The position numbers were made by a program, and so were the translations under genes. A DNA stretch of 23,606 bases from an uncultured Parasutterella sp. (lineage in GTDB: Bacteria; Pseudomonadota; Gammaproteobacteria; Burkholderiales; Burkholderiaceae_F), in the NCBI GenBank assembly GCA_900766055.1, contig CAAFTZ010000161.1, positions 1 through 23,606 of the forward strand, in the 5' to 3' direction. Each line of letters starts with the position of its first letter. The stretch's first letter is position 1. Below are positions 22,371-23,606 of the stretch, one piece after another. The notes below the pieces were generated by a model, which saw only the letters and a program-made list of their open reading frames with translations, had not been told where the DNA came from and made no database searches.

Positions 22371-23252
22371 ATGCTTTGGAAAGACAGAGAAGGCAGCAGC
22401 AACGTTGAGGACCGCCGAGGCGAGGGCGGAAGATTCGGCGGAGGCGGCCCAAGATTTCCGATGCCTCGCGGCAAGTTGGGATTGGCGGTCTTGGCGGTTG
22501 TTTTAGTTGCCGGTTATTACGGGATTGACTTAACTCCGCTCCTCGGCTTGGATTCCCCGATGACCACACCGACACAAAGCTCAAGTTATCAGCCGAGTGC
22601 CCAAGAGCAGGAATTGGCGAAGTTTTCTTCCGTAGCCCTGAGAACAACGGAAGAAACATGGGGACGAATTTTTGCGCAATCCGGTAAAAAATACATTCCT
22701 CCGAAGATGGTTCTTTATTCAGGCAGTACTCGTACAGCCTGCGGCTACGGTCAGGCAGCGATGGGACCTTTCTACTGTCCGTCCGATCATAAGCTCTACG
22801 TCGATTTGTCTTTCTATAAAGACATGCAGAGAAAACTCGGAGGGGGCGGGGATTTCGCCTTGGGTTATGTCTTAGCTCATGAAGTCGGACATCATGTTCA
22901 AACGCTTCTCGGCATTTCTTCTCAGGTGCAGAAACTGCAGTCTCAGGTCAGTCCGAAAGAAGCTAATCGACTTTCCGTCAAACTGGAACTTCAAGCCGAC
23001 TGTCTGGCAGGCGTCTGGGGCCATGATATGCAGAGGCAAGGCATTCTTGAGAAAGGAGATTTGCAGGAAGCTTTAAGAACGGCAACCGCAATCGGTGACG
23101 ACCGACTGCAGCGCGAAGCTCAAGGGAGAGTCGTTCCGGATAGTTTTACGCACGGAACCTCCGAGCAGCGGTACTACTGGTTTAAGACAGGATTCGATAC
23201 CGGAAATCCCGAGATGTGCAATACTTTCAAAGCCGGCGCCGGCCCTCAATAG
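22371..23252 (+). CDS. ypfJ: Neutral zinc metallopeptidase, YpfJ family
   Basis: A 293-residue protein close to E. coli YpfJ in length and layout. It has the N-terminal NVEDRRG motif, a Gly/Arg/Pro-rich stretch, one membrane span (about 36-52, LGLAVLAVVLVAGYYGI), a low-complexity Ser/Gln linker and a C-terminal peptidase domain. The zinc motif is HEVGHH (His170, Glu171, His174), with a third ligand probably Glu206 in LELQADCLAGVW. YCPSDHKLYVDL before it is typical. It is probably anchored in the inner membrane with the domain outside; the substrate is unknown. The start is ATG 22371, which has a strong GGAGGAAAGG directly upstream and matches the family N-terminus. An in-frame ATG further upstream adds 25 unconserved residues and overlaps the parC terminator region. 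Confidence 0.9.
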   Translation: MLWKDREGSSNVEDRRGEGGRFGGGGPRFPMPRGKLGLAVLAVVLVAGYYGIDLTPLLGLDSPMTTPTQSSSYQPSAQEQELAKFSSVALRTTEETWGRIFAQSGKKYIPPKMVLYSGSTRTACGYGQAAMGPFYCPSDHKLYVDLSFYKDMQRKLGGGGDFALGYVLAHEVGHHVQTLLGISSQVQKLQSQVSPKEANRLSVKLELQADCLAGVWGHDMQRQGILEKGDLQEALRTATAIGDDRLQREAQGRVVPDSFTHGTSEQRYYWFKTGFDTGNPEMCNTFKAGAGPQ

Positions 23253-23264
23253 TCGCAAAAATAA

Positions 23265-23296
23265 AAAAGTCCGACGGAATCAACCGTCGGACTTTT
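23265..23296. terminator. Bidirectional terminator between ypfJ and mop
   Basis: AAAAGTCCGACGG (23265-23277) and CCGTCGGACTTTT (23284-23296) form a 13-bp perfect stem with a 6-base loop. A-runs on one side and T-runs on the other serve both convergent genes. Confidence 0.93.
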
Positions 23297-23314
23297 GCAT
23301 AGGACTAACGAGAA

Positions 23315-23527
23315 TTACTCGTCTGTGCCAACCATAACGTTGGAAGCCTTGATGACAGCATAAACTTTCTTGCCGACTTCAAGTTTCAGGGAGTCAGCAG
23401 AAGCTGTTGTGATGGAAGCAACAACGCGTTCGCCGCCTTTAGTCTCGATATCAACTTCGGTAGAAACCGGGCCTTTTTTGATAGAGAGAACTTTGCCTTC
23501 GAGAACGTTGCGTGCGGATAATTTCAT
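23315..23527 (-). CDS. mop: Molbindin, single TOBE/Mop domain
   Basis: A 70-residue protein consisting of one molybdate-binding Mop/TOBE domain: SARNVLEGKVLSIKKGPVSTEVDIETKGG gives the first strands with the conserved S-A-R-N start, and SADSLKLEVGKKVYAVIKASNVMV the typical 'lGl..G....a.vKAs.V' end. Such small proteins assemble into hexamers that store molybdate or tungstate in the cytoplasm. A good AAAGGAA lies six bases before the ATG at 23527. No molybdate transporter is in the window; one could lie beyond base 23,606. The function follows from the family. Confidence 0.93.
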   Translation of the reverse strand: MKLSARNVLEGKVLSIKKGPVSTEVDIETKGGERVVASITTASADSLKLEVGKKVYAVIKASNVMVGTDE

Positions 23528-23606
23528 TTAATTTCCTTTAGTTAGATGATTGAAATCAACGAAAGTTTAAGAACTTATCGCGTTTTTGTAAAAGGGAAAA
23601 CTTCGC

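Overview
The window covers the right-hand end of an integrated, tailed (most likely short-tailed, podovirus-like) prophage at about 1-13,940, followed by bacterial chromosome. The host looks like a betaproteobacterium of the Burkholderiales. The parE-parC pair, the neutral zinc metallopeptidase and the symporter have a gut Sutterellaceae (Sutterella/Parasutterella) flavour. That placement comes from protein character only and would need a database search. No tRNA, rRNA, insertion sequence or CRISPR array was found. Integrase, terminase, portal and capsid genes are not here and, if the prophage is intact, lie upstream of base 1.

Prophage, left to right: (i) the 3' end of an RCC1-repeat protein, probably a tail fibre or receptor-binding protein (1-195); (ii) a two-gene reverse-strand cassette encoding an exported adhesin-E-like protein and a small membrane protein (226-935), which looks like a lysogenic-conversion 'moron'; (iii) a forward lysis cassette of holin, i-spanin with an o-spanin embedded in another frame, and GH24 endolysin (1117-2374); (iv) a small acidic protein and a GNAT-like protein; (v) a DNA-ejection/internal-virion module, two glycine/glutamine-rich proteins flanking a PP-loop 'PAPS reductase'-like protein that keeps an APS-reductase-type CC...CxxC iron-sulfur signature but lacks the catalytic C-terminal cysteine; (vi) a single 2,624-residue giant protein (5967-13841) of the phage polyvalent-protein type. 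The giant protein has a candidate PBECR-like nuclease domain, an odd HExxxH zincin-like domain, and a C-terminal LPD38/PLxRFG-like region. Genes from holin to giant protein abut or overlap (ATGA, TAATG), so they form one transcription unit, ended by a strong hairpin at 13893-13917.

Junction (13842-14198): about 357 bases without a gene. It holds the terminator, a direct repeat, a GC hairpin followed by nine C and a pyrimidine tract, and an AT-rich inverted repeat. The attachment site probably lies here, but the left end is needed to prove it.

Chromosome: a MarR-type regulator and a cupin gene, each preceded by the same 18-bp operator (TAGTTCG-N4-CGAACTA) overlapping its -10 box, so the two are probably co-regulated; the marR transcript may be leaderless. 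Next come a dicarboxylate/amino-acid:cation symporter with altered substrate-site residues, an unrecognised 221-residue protein, parE-parC (topoisomerase IV; ParC has a roughly 160-residue acidic N-terminal extension), a YpfJ-type zinc metallopeptidase, and a convergent single-domain molbindin (Mop) gene.
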